64,000 nucleotides of DNA from Collimonas sp. OK242 (GTDB lineage Bacteria > Pseudomonadota > Gammaproteobacteria > Burkholderiales > Burkholderiaceae_D), in the NCBI RefSeq assembly GCF_900107095.1, contig NZ_FNOR01000003.1, forward strand, positions 248,001 to 312,000, written 5' to 3'. Of the stretch, positions 19,543-27,267 are shown piece by piece. A program made the translations under genes and the position numbers. Each line of letters begins with the position of its first letter. Positions within the stretch are counted from its first letter, which is position 1. The notes beneath the pieces were generated by a model. That model did no database searches. It was not told where the DNA came from and saw only the letters and a list, made by a program, of their open reading frames with translations.

Positions 19543-20865
19543 CTATCCGGGAATGAACATGCGCACGGCGGCAGCCCCCATCACTGCCGTTGCAATCCAG
19601 CCGAGAGCGGTAATCAGCCGGCTTGCCGTGAACTCCCCCATCACGGATTTCATTGAAGCCAATATGATAATCACCACCATCAAGGGCACGGCAACGACGC
19701 CGTTGATGACTGCACTCCAGAACAAAGCCTTCATCGGGCTAATCGGCGAATACTGGATGACAAGTCCGGCAAGCACGCTGACGGCGATGACGCCATAGAA
19801 CCCGCGTGCATCGCTTGCTTTTCGTTCCAGGCCGGATTTCCAGCCCATTGCCTCCGACAGGGCATAACCCGCAGAGCCGGCCAGCACCGGCACGCCGATC
19901 AGGCCGACACCCAGAATGCCGAGGGCAAAAATGGTATACGCAAAATCGCCGGCCAGCGGCCGCAATGCGCTGGCTGCCTGCGCCGCGCTATCGATATCCC
20001 TGACGCCGGCTACGTTAAGCGTGACTGCAGTCGCCAGGATAATGAAATAGGCGGTGATGTCGGAATAGAACATGCCGCTCCAGGTATCCCACTGGATGCG
20101 CCGCAGTTCGCCGACGGCAGCATGGCCGTCAAGCACCAGCGGCACGGCGCCGGGTCGCGCCTGCATATCCTCGACTTCTTCGGACGCCTGCCAGAAGAAC
20201 AGATAGGGGCTGATAGTGGTGCCGAAGACCCCGACAATCACCGCGGCCGCGGTGCCATTGAACTGGAATCTTGGCCAGACCGTGCGCGCCGCCACCTCTG
20301 CCCAGGGAACATGGACTGTGAACAAGACTGCGGCGTAGGCAAGCAGAGAGAAGGTCAGCCACTTCAAGAAGAAGACATAGCGATGATATGGAATGAACAC
20401 CTGCAGCAGCAGCGTTCCGAATACAAAAAATGCGGTCATCAGATGACGGTTGAAGCCGATCACCAGTTCGGCCACTTCGCCCATGGCAGCCACGTCCGCA
20501 GCGATATTGAGAATATTCGCTACCAGCAGCAGCAACACGACGACCAGCAGTACAGCGGGCGGAAACGTGGTCTTGATATTGGCGGCCAGGCCTTTTCCGG
20601 TGACGCGGCCGATACGCCCGCACATGGATTGAATCGCCGCCATCAATGGATAAGCCAGCGGCATGGTCCACAGCATGTTGAGACCGAACTGGGCGCCGGC
20701 CTGGGAGTAGGTAGCGATGCCGCTAGGATCGTCGTCGGCGACGCCGGTGATCAGCCCCGGTCCGATCCGCGCCAAGGGATGTTCCTTCAAACGCTCCCAC
20801 AAGACGCGGAAACCGTATCCGCGAATCGGAACCTTGAAGTTATCGTTATCGTTTGTCAATTTCAC
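19543..20865 (-). CDS. Nramp-family transporter with non-canonical metal-site motifs
   Basis: 440 residues, about 11 membrane helices, with a GTG start preceded by AAGGTC. The first helix carries DDDPSGIATYSQ (from about residue 44) where classic Nramp/MntH proteins have DPGN, and helix 6 has GTTISPYLFFWQ with no MPHN motif. The overall fold pattern is Nramp-like, but the Mn/Fe-coordinating set is changed, so the cation may differ (Mg, another divalent metal or a proton-coupled function). The VIT gene follows on the same strand. An FNR-like box lies 126 bp upstream. Confidence 0.85.
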   Translation of the reverse strand: MKLTNDNDNFKVPIRGYGFRVLWERLKEHPLARIGPGLITGVADDDPSGIATYSQAGAQFGLNMLWTMPLAYPLMAAIQSMCGRIGRVTGKGLAANIKTTFPPAVLLVVVLLLLVANILNIAADVAAMGEVAELVIGFNRHLMTAFFVFGTLLLQVFIPYHRYVFFLKWLTFSLLAYAAVLFTVHVPWAEVAARTVWPRFQFNGTAAAVIVGVFGTTISPYLFFWQASEEVEDMQARPGAVPLVLDGHAAVGELRRIQWDTWSGMFYSDITAYFIILATAVTLNVAGVRDIDSAAQAASALRPLAGDFAYTIFALGILGVGLIGVPVLAGSAGYALSEAMGWKSGLERKASDARGFYGVIAVSVLAGLVIQYSPISPMKALFWSAVINGVVAVPLMVVIIILASMKSVMGEFTASRLITALGWIATAVMGAAAVRMFIPG

Positions 20866-20990
20866 GCACAGACCTTATTGGCGGCACGGACAGCAGCCGG
20901 AAAAAAAACGGGGTTTCATTGCGCATGCGGGTCATCTGATCACCGTCTCGAATTACGCATCGAATGGTATCGGGCAGCGCCCTGATCGAT

Positions 20991-21004
20991 TTGACCTGCA
21001 TCAA
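20991..21004. promoter_or_regulatory. FNR/Anr-like box (Nramp-like gene)
   Basis: TTGACCTGCATCAA: one mismatch to TTGAT-N4-ATCAA. A -10-like TACCAT on the minus strand near 20966 fits an activator centred about 41 bases upstream. Confidence 0.65.
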
Positions 21005-21118
21005 AATTACCTTAACTTGCAGGTACTCCGGCATGACGCCAGCCGCGACGATCAATCTGCTATCGAAGGCGAAATGATCGTTCCATGGCGTAGAACGTCG
21101 CGAATTCCTTGAACAAAT

Positions 21119-21132
21119 TTGATGTGCATCAA
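21119..21132. promoter_or_regulatory. FNR/Anr box (phasin gene)
   Basis: TTGATGTGCATCAA, a perfect dyad matching the FNR consensus, about 108 bp before the phasin ATG. Confidence 0.8.
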
Positions 21133-21239
21133 TACTGGCAGCCTGGAAAACGTCACACTGAAATCTGGATTGACGCTCGCCAATCAGCCTGCTGTCCCGT
21201 AATTTCCGTTTCCATTTTCATTTCCTGCAAGGACAAACC

Positions 21240-21599
21240 ATGTTTCCGCTCTTGGAATCGATGTCGACAATGATGAAGGCTGGCTACGAAGCGCAACTCG
21301 CAGCGATGGCTCAGATCACCCGAACCGCAGTTGATGGCATGGAAAAGGCGATTAACCTGAACCTGAGTGCGGCTAAAACAACCCTGGAGGCATCGCTAAA
21401 TTCGTCGCAACAAATGATGTCGGCGGCAACCCCGCAAGAATGGCTGTTGCTGAGATCGGCCCAGGTGCGGCCAGCCGTCGATGGCGCCCTCCATTATGGC
21501 CATCATATGGCCGATATCGTCTCTTGTACACAGGCTGAAATCGCCGGCGTCGCCGCCGCGCATGCTGCCAACGCCAGCCGCAAAATCACAGCGGCTTAA
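21240..21599 (+). CDS. Phasin family protein
   Basis: 119 residues, predicted almost fully alpha-helical and amphipathic, with no signal peptide. It opens MFPLLESMSTMMKAGYEAQL and shows the phasin pattern of regularly spaced hydrophobic residues with LNLSAAKTTLEASL and QEWLLLRSAQVRPAVDGALH. Phasins coat polyhydroxybutyrate granules. A perfect FNR-type site upstream suggests induction at low oxygen, in keeping with storage-polymer use in the rest of the island. No PHA synthase is in the window. Confidence 0.8.
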   Translation: MFPLLESMSTMMKAGYEAQLAAMAQITRTAVDGMEKAINLNLSAAKTTLEASLNSSQQMMSAATPQEWLLLRSAQVRPAVDGALHYGHHMADIVSCTQAEIAGVAAAHAANASRKITAA

Positions 21600-21792
21600 G
21601 GCGCAAAGTCCGGCAAGCAATCAAGGGGATTTGAATGACACGCCCGTCCAGCGGACGGATGCTGGGACATCTGAGCGATGGCGCCCAGGCTGAATATGTG
21701 TTGATTCCGCAAGCCGACGCGCCCGGCCGCGCCGGATTATTTTAAATTGCGGCATGCTGCCATTGCGTCTGGCCAGCCGACCTGGCCAGGTA

Positions 21793-22098
21793 TCAGGACT
21801 TCTTGGTCCATGCGCTGCACCAGCCGTTGGCGGCGACTTGTTTGCCAGCGAACAGGGGACATCCGCCAGCGGCATCGCCCGGCTTGCCCAGGTACAGCGA
21901 GCAATTGCTGCAAAGCTGGCCAGCAGCATACTTGGGAAATTTCACCTTATCCGCTTTGCTGGCGTCGGCTTTGTAGCCTAGAGCTGCCGCCTGGGCGTCG
22001 CTCTCGGCGACCATGGCGCCTTGGGCCAGGCTATGGCCCGATGCCAGTGCAGCGCTTCCCAAACCAAGTTGAACAATAAATTCGCGACGGCTGACCAT
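21793..22098 (-). CDS. High-potential iron-sulfur protein (HiPIP)
   Basis: 101 residues. A twin-arginine signal (SRREFIVQLGLGSAALAS, residues 3-20) directs export of the folded protein. The four cluster cysteines have HiPIP spacing: C63, C66, C80 and C94 (QLCSNCSLYLG, GGCPLF, GWCSAW). HiPIPs are periplasmic one-electron carriers with a 4Fe-4S cluster. It is the last gene of a three-gene minus-strand group after a Cyc2-like cytochrome-porin and a c4-type cytochrome, so it probably accepts or donates electrons in that chain. The ribosome site AGAAAT lies upstream of the ATG. Confidence 0.92.
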   Translation of the reverse strand: MVSRREFIVQLGLGSAALASGHSLAQGAMVAESDAQAAALGYKADASKADKVKFPKYAAGQLCSNCSLYLGKPGDAAGGCPLFAGKQVAANGWCSAWTKKS

Positions 22099-22160
22099 GA
22101 TATTTCTCCAAAATTGTTAGAATCGGGACGCAGCCAACCATGGCCGTTCGCCAGAACACG

Positions 22161-22874
22161 CTATTGAGCGGGTGCCATCGCCTCCAGATAGGCCGCGACA
22201 TTTTTCATGTTCTCTGGCGTGAGTTCGTGCGCAATACCTTTCATCATGACGCCCTCCGGTCTTTCATCCGTTCTTTGAAAAACCATCAGTTGCTTGACGA
22301 TATAGTCGGCATGCTGGCCTGCCAAACGTGGAAACTGCTGAATGCCTTCGCCATGTGCGCCGTGGCAGCCGGAGCAGGCAGGCGTGTTGTTCGCGACAAT
22401 GCCTTGTTCGAAAATCTTCTGGCCTTCCTTGAGCAAAGTCTGATTTCCAGATTTACCCGGGGGTGGCGATTGCGAAGAGAAATAGGCAGCCAGTCCGTCG
22501 ATCTGGTCATCGGACAAGCGGGCACTGATGCCCCACATGTACTCGAACCCGGCTGGATCGGAACGGCCATGGCTTTTGAATGATTTGAGCTGTTCCACGA
22601 GATACGGTTGCGACTGCGCCGCCAGATTCGGGAAATTGGGCGACACGGAGACGCCCTGAACGCCATGGCAATTGGAGCAAACCTGCAGTGCGAGCGTCTT
22701 CGCCGCGACATTGGGATCGCCCAGTGAACGGGATCTTTCCGGTAAATTGCAAGCGGCAAGCCCTGCCGCGACGATTAAACTCAAAGAAAAATAAAGTCCC
22801 TTCCGTTTCACATGTTCGAATCGCGCTGCCGTAGTTACGCGGTGTGCGGGCTTACCGTCATCGTAGCTATTCAT
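22161..22874 (-). CDS. Diheme c4-type cytochrome c lipoprotein
   Basis: 237 residues. The hydrophobic segment ends in GLAAC with C42 as probable lipid-anchored cysteine. Two class I cytochrome domains follow, with heme sites CSNCH (66-70) and CSGCH (167-171); methionines of PEGVMMKGIAHEL and EYMWGIS are plausible axial ligands. The layout matches the cytochrome c4 family, which passes electrons to terminal oxidases. The ATG directly follows the stop of the upstream barrel cytochrome gene (TAAATG), implying coupled translation. The lipid anchor is an inference. Confidence 0.88.
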   Translation of the reverse strand: MNSYDDGKPAHRVTTAARFEHVKRKGLYFSLSLIVAAGLAACNLPERSRSLGDPNVAAKTLALQVCSNCHGVQGVSVSPNFPNLAAQSQPYLVEQLKSFKSHGRSDPAGFEYMWGISARLSDDQIDGLAAYFSSQSPPPGKSGNQTLLKEGQKIFEQGIVANNTPACSGCHGAHGEGIQQFPRLAGQHADYIVKQLMVFQRTDERPEGVMMKGIAHELTPENMKNVAAYLEAMAPAQ

Positions 22875-24209
22875 TTAGTACGCTCCCCACACATAGAGAA
22901 ACAAGGTGTTGTTGTCTTTGGCATTGCGCCCTGAACCGTCGTAGTTGCTGGAGGCTCCGTGGAACTGGGTGTAGGCGTAGTATTGAACGCCAATTCGAAG
23001 GTATTGCACCGGCGTCCAGAATATTTCAGGAACCCAGCCGCGTGTGCCGGGATTGGCTGCGACATCCGGATACAAGGTCGGATCCGAGCTTCCTGTGGTG
23101 CTGAAATAGCTCAGGCTGGTACCGTATTTCGCCCGATAGACGTAGCTGGCTTTCAGCCTCAACTGATTAAGCGTATTGGAGGCATTGCTGGCAACGCCGG
23201 TCACGTCGCCATTGGTGATGGTTTCCCTGATATAGCTCACCTGCGCCGTCACGGTATGCGGATCCAGCAGATATTGATATTGCGCGTCTATCCCGCGGTC
23301 ACGATAGCGTGTCGTCGGACCGACAGGATTCGTGTTGTCGGGATAGATTTGCGCATTCATGGCAAGTGCTCCAATCATCGCGCTATGCGGCCCCCAGTCG
23401 TGGCTGAGCGCTAGCCGTATGTAGGGATTGGTGCCCTTCAGGTTCGTCTGGTCCTGCGCTTTCGTGCCCTGGCTTAAGAACGACCATACGCCGTTGCTGG
23501 TCTGATATGCAGCCACCTCTGCGTACAGCGTCTTGTTCCAGAAAGCATAGGCTGTCAGCCCGGCGACCTGAGTGCCCAGTTGGCTAATGATGGGGCTGGC
23601 GTCAGGCGCGGTGACCCCGAATTGAGTCGGGACATATTGGATCCATGCAGGAGCTGTATTCCAGGGATCGGTGAGGGAAGGATTGTTGTTCAGGCTGAAT
23701 CCGAAGATGAAGTCTTGGGTCGGGCCGATAAATCGATCGGCGTAGCGCAGGTCGAAATTATCGGAAGCCCACTTCCCTTGCCATTTGCCGGTGTTCTGAT
23801 TTTGACTGTCGTAGTTATTGTAGGTCCACTGCCCGAACACACCGACATTGTCAGTAACTTTGCCTGCCAGGAAGACGCTGCCGGTTTGAAACAGGGCGAC
23901 CGCATCCTTGGCGAACGCCACGTCGCTATCCGGATTCGCACTCTTGGTGAAACTGGCCACCCCCATCACCGATAGCGGAATGGTGCGCGTACCGATCGTA
24001 TAACCGGTGAGCTTGAATAATCTCCCATAAGCAGTCAGCTCAGGAAATTGGCCGCCGGCGTGACAGGCAACGCAATTTTGCCCGGTTTGCCTTGCGAAAA
24101 CCGGTAATGCATCCGCCACCAGCGGGCTCAGCAAACCTTGTAGTAAAAGAATAATGGCTAACAGCCGGGAATACCTCATTCCCCGATATAGGTATTTGAA
24201 CGAATCCAT
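22875..24209 (-). CDS. Cyc2-like fused monoheme cytochrome / outer-membrane beta-barrel
   Basis: 444 residues. A signal peptide (to about residue 34, after VADA) is followed at once by LPVFARQTGQNCVACH, with the heme-c motif at 46-50, then FPELTAYGRLFKLTGYT. The rest (about 75-444) has alternating aromatic/polar strands and ends VWGAY, with aromatic Y at the C-terminus as in outer-membrane barrels. The order (small heme domain, then porin) and the ARQTG-CxxCH-FP-L-GR-FK-GYT pattern resemble Cyc2, the Fe(II)-oxidising porin cytochrome. It is translated from 24209 (AAGGGG ribosome site); an alternative start at 24179 also gives a good signal peptide. A perfect FNR box lies upstream. Confidence 0.8.
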   Translation of the reverse strand: MDSFKYLYRGMRYSRLLAIILLLQGLLSPLVADALPVFARQTGQNCVACHAGGQFPELTAYGRLFKLTGYTIGTRTIPLSVMGVASFTKSANPDSDVAFAKDAVALFQTGSVFLAGKVTDNVGVFGQWTYNNYDSQNQNTGKWQGKWASDNFDLRYADRFIGPTQDFIFGFSLNNNPSLTDPWNTAPAWIQYVPTQFGVTAPDASPIISQLGTQVAGLTAYAFWNKTLYAEVAAYQTSNGVWSFLSQGTKAQDQTNLKGTNPYIRLALSHDWGPHSAMIGALAMNAQIYPDNTNPVGPTTRYRDRGIDAQYQYLLDPHTVTAQVSYIRETITNGDVTGVASNASNTLNQLRLKASYVYRAKYGTSLSYFSTTGSSDPTLYPDVAANPGTRGWVPEIFWTPVQYLRIGVQYYAYTQFHGASSNYDGSGRNAKDNNTLFLYVWGAY

Positions 24210-24365
24210 TCCAAGCTGCCCCTTTCATAGTTTTTAAAACTACTGTTGCAAAGCCCGAACCACATTCGAATCAGTTGACAATAAGTATTTTTTTGGCTTT
24301 TGTCAATTAATCCGCATCTCTCCAACGGCGTGCCATCAGCGTAACCGTGCCGGCCAGCCAGGTTC

Positions 24366-24379
24366 TTGATGTGCATCAA
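24366..24379. promoter_or_regulatory. FNR/Anr box (cytochrome-porin operon)
   Basis: TTGATGTGCATCAA, identical to the phasin site. A -10-like TACGCT on the minus strand near 24340 lies at the right distance. Confidence 0.8.
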
Positions 24380-24478
24380 ATTTTCCCGCAACATCGGGGT
24401 TCTCGTCATGCCTCGGGCAAAAAACGGAAACACCTGCGATAACCCGGGCACGACTGTTTGCTTCGCTGTCCGGTATAG

Positions 24479-24492
24479 TTGATTTGTATCAA
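24479..24492. promoter_or_regulatory. FNR/Anr box (hydratase/Pta-ackA operon)
   Basis: TTGATTTGTATCAA, a perfect match to TTGAT-N4-ATCAA, 95 bp before the ATG at 24587. Confidence 0.8.
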
Positions 24493-24586
24493 ATTTTTTT
24501 TGTGCATCATTGTTACTCTTGGAATATGCCGCAGCGTCGCTGTCCGGTCTGCAACCGGGCTCCCGTTCACCCTACTCTTGACTAAC

Positions 24587-26029
24587 ATGACTGATACCGT
24601 CCGCTCCGCCTCCCACGAGAATTTACTGCACGATGAATTGCGGGTGATCCGCAACCTGACTTTCGATGAAATTTCCGTAGGCGACAGCGCCAGCATGGAA
24701 CGCACATTGAGCACCGAAGATATCCAGCTGTTTGCCGTCATGTCTGGCGACGTCAATCCCCAGCACCTCGATCCCGAATTCGCCGCGTCTACCCAGTTCC
24801 ATGGCGTGATCGCCCACGGCATGTGGGGAGCGGCGCTGATTTCGGCCGTGCTGGGCACGCGCCTGCCCGGGCCAGGTACGGTATATCTGGCCCAGACCTT
24901 GCGTTTCTTGCATCCGGTGCGGGTGGGCGACACCTTGACCATCAGCGTCACGGTGACTGCGCGCGAGCCTGACAAGAAGCAACTCAGCTTGCGCTGCTCG
25001 TGTATCAACCAGGATGGCAAGATCGCGATCGAAGGCGATGCCGAGGTGATCGCGCCCGGCGAAAAGATCGTGTACCCCAGGACGACCTTGCCGGAAGTCC
25101 GCATCAGTTCCGGCGACAAGGTGCAACGGCTGCTTGAGCACGTGCGCCCGCTCAGCGCCATTCGGGTCGCGGTGGTACACCCCTGCGACGAACTGAGTCT
25201 GTCGGCCGCGCTGGACGCGCGCCAGGCGCGTCTGATCGAACCGTTGCTGATAGCGCCGCGCGCCAGACTCGAAGCGGTGGCCGCTGCTGCCGGCCTGGAC
25301 CTGGCCGGCATCGCCATTGAAGATGTCCCGCACAGCCATGCGGCAGCGGCACGCGCTGCCGAAATGGCAGGCAAAGGCGAAGTCGAAGCTTTGATGAAGG
25401 GCAGCCTGCATACCGATGAATTGATGGAAGCTGTGTTGGCGGTATCCGCCGGACTGCGCACCAAGCGCCGCATCAGTCATTGCTATCTCATGCAAACCGC
25501 TGCCTACCCGCGCCCTTTCATCATCACCGATGCAGCCATCAATATCGAGCCGACGCTGGACGATAAAGTCGACATCGTGCGCAATGCCATCGACCTGGCG
25601 CATGTAATCGGCGTCGCCTGTCCGCGCGTAGCGATCCTGGCGGCGGTGGAAACGGTGAATCCAAGCATGCGGGCGACACTCGATGCCGCCGTACTGTGCA
25701 AGATGGCCGACCGCGGCCAGATATCCGGCGCCATCCTGGATGGTCCTTTGGCTTTCGACAATGCGGTCTCGGTCGCCGCCGCGCGCATCAAAGGCATCGT
25801 GTCGGAAGTCGCCGGCCGCGCCGACATCCTGGTAGTGCCGGATCTGGAAAGCGGCAACATGCTGGCCAAACAACTCGAGTACCTGAGCGGCGCCGCCAGC
25901 GCCGGCATCGTACTCGGCGCCAAAGTGCCGATCATCCTCACCAGCCGGGCCGATTCGCGCGAAACCCGCATCGCCTCTTGCGCCATCGCGCTGATGCTGG
26001 CGCACCATTATCGCGACCATCCCCAATGA
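24587..26029 (+). CDS. Bifunctional enoyl-CoA hydratase / phosphate acetyl(butyryl)transferase
   Basis: 480 residues from the ATG at 24587. The N-terminal half (about 15-150) is a MaoC-type hot-dog hydratase: DVNPQHLDPEFA and FHGVIAHGMWGAALIS carry the catalytic Asp/His. The C-terminal half (about 165-475) is a phosphate acyltransferase of the Pta/Ptb family, with GLRTKRRISHCYLM, GPLAFDNAVS and VVPDLESGNMLAKQL. It would turn acyl-CoA into acyl phosphate for the kinase encoded next; the two genes overlap by four bases (ATGA). The pair gives substrate-level ATP. Whether the acyl group is acetyl or a C4 unit from storage polymer cannot be told from sequence. Confidence 0.9.
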   Translation: MTDTVRSASHENLLHDELRVIRNLTFDEISVGDSASMERTLSTEDIQLFAVMSGDVNPQHLDPEFAASTQFHGVIAHGMWGAALISAVLGTRLPGPGTVYLAQTLRFLHPVRVGDTLTISVTVTAREPDKKQLSLRCSCINQDGKIAIEGDAEVIAPGEKIVYPRTTLPEVRISSGDKVQRLLEHVRPLSAIRVAVVHPCDELSLSAALDARQARLIEPLLIAPRARLEAVAAAAGLDLAGIAIEDVPHSHAAAARAAEMAGKGEVEALMKGSLHTDELMEAVLAVSAGLRTKRRISHCYLMQTAAYPRPFIITDAAINIEPTLDDKVDIVRNAIDLAHVIGVACPRVAILAAVETVNPSMRATLDAAVLCKMADRGQISGAILDGPLAFDNAVSVAAARIKGIVSEVAGRADILVVPDLESGNMLAKQLEYLSGAASAGIVLGAKVPIILTSRADSRETRIASCAIALMLAHHYRDHPQ

Positions 26030-27267
26030 ATATGCCAGCCCAGCCCGTAATGCCGGCCGCCAGCAGCGGGGATTTCATCCTGGTGCTGAATTGCGGTTCG
26101 TCCAGCATCAAGTTTGCGCTGTTCGACCTGACTCATGCTACCCATGCACCGCTGCCGCGGCAGGCTGAATGGAAAGGCAAAGTCGAAGGCATCGGCGGCG
26201 CCAAGCCCGATTGTATCGAGACGGGCGGCGAACCTGAAGCACTGGCGCTGGACGCAAAACAGCCTTATCACTCCGCGCTGATGCATATTCGCGAGCGGGT
26301 TGGCGCGCATCTTGGTACTCGCCGCTTGTGCGCGGTTGCGCATCGCGTGGTGCACGGCGGCAGCAAGTATTCCGCACCGACCCGTATCGATGCGGCAGTG
26401 CTGGCGGATTTGAAGAATTACATTCCACTGGCTCCTTTGCATCAGCCGTTTGCGCTGGAAGCCATCGAAGTGCTGCTGGCCAGCCAGCCCGGCCTGCTGC
26501 AGGTCGCCTGTTTCGATACCGCCTTCCATCACACGCTGCCACATGTCGAACAAATGCTGCCGCTGCCATACGCGCTGTGGGAGCGCGGCTTGCGCCGCTA
26601 TGGATTTCATGGCTTGTCCTACGAGTACCTGTCGGTGGCGCTGGACGAGCGTTTCGGCGTCGCGGCGCACGGCCGCGTCATTGCTGCCCACCTGGGTAGC
26701 GGCGCCAGCCTGTGCGCAATGCACGATCTGCGCAGCGTCGCCACCACGATGGGCTTTTCCGCCTTGGATGGGTTAATGATGGGCACCCGCTGCGGCTCAC
26801 TCGACCCGGGCGCGCTAATTTACCTGATGGAAATCGAAAAATTAAGCCTGGAACAAGTAGCTCACCTGCTGTACCACGAGTCAGGCTTGCTTGGCGTCTC
26901 CGGCGTTTCCGCCGATCCGCCGAAACTATTCGCGCAAGAGCAGCGGGGCGATGCGGTCGGTGACCAGGTGCGCGCCGCGCTAGCCTTGTACGTGCGTCGC
27001 ATCGTCCGCGAGATCGGCGCATTGGCTGCAGTGTTGGGCGGACTCGACTTGCTGGTGTTTACTGCCGGCGTCGGTGAACACAGTGCGGAGATGCGCAGCC
27101 GCATTTGCCGCGACCTGGCATTCCTGGGAGTGCATCTGGAAAGCGCCGCCAATCAGCGCAACGCACCGTTGATATCCGCACGCGATAGCAGGGTCGCGGT
27201 CGCGGTCGAGGCCACCAATGAAGAATGGATCGCAGCCCGGCACGCGCTGGCCATGCTTGGCTCTTAG
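26026..27267 (+). CDS. ackA: Acetate/propionate family kinase
   Basis: 413 residues from the ATG that overlaps the upstream stop. ASKHA fold: LNCGSSSIKFALFD (phosphate 1), RVVHGG, FDTAFHHTLP, LGSGASLCAM, GFSALDGLMMGTRCGSLDP and VFTAGVGEHSAEMR are all present, so the enzyme looks intact. It makes ATP and acetate (or propionate/butyrate) from acyl phosphate and ADP. Co-translation with the hydratase/phosphotransacetylase and an FNR box at the operon head point to energy conservation at low oxygen. Its 3' end overlaps that of the convergent acyl-CoA ligase by four bases. Confidence 0.93.
   Translation: MNMPAQPVMPAASSGDFILVLNCGSSSIKFALFDLTHATHAPLPRQAEWKGKVEGIGGAKPDCIETGGEPEALALDAKQPYHSALMHIRERVGAHLGTRRLCAVAHRVVHGGSKYSAPTRIDAAVLADLKNYIPLAPLHQPFALEAIEVLLASQPGLLQVACFDTAFHHTLPHVEQMLPLPYALWERGLRRYGFHGLSYEYLSVALDERFGVAAHGRVIAAHLGSGASLCAMHDLRSVATTMGFSALDGLMMGTRCGSLDPGALIYLMEIEKLSLEQVAHLLYHESGLLGVSGVSADPPKLFAQEQRGDAVGDQVRAALALYVRRIVREIGALAAVLGGLDLLVFTAGVGEHSAEMRSRICRDLAFLGVHLESAANQRNAPLISARDSRVAVAVEATNEEWIAARHALAMLGS

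Larger units (their letters stand above)
20866..21239. promoter_or_regulatory. Divergent Nramp-like / phasin control region
   Basis: 374 bp without a supported gene, holding two FNR-like boxes (20991-21004 and 21119-21132), one suitably placed for each diverging gene. Confidence 0.6.
24210..24586. promoter_or_regulatory. Divergent control region with two FNR boxes
   Basis: 377 bp between the cytochrome-porin gene and the hydratase/phosphotransacetylase gene. It contains perfect FNR boxes at 24366-24379 and 24479-24492 and no supported gene. Confidence 0.65.

Noticed and set aside
20717-21112. Open frame spanning the Nramp start and the phasin upstream region (plus strand)
   Set aside because: It runs across the Nramp start and two FNR-like regulatory regions and has no recognisable protein features.
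24623-26026. 467-codon open frame opposite the hydratase/phosphotransacetylase gene
   Set aside because: GC-driven antisense frame in a high-GC gene; the sense protein has clear domains.
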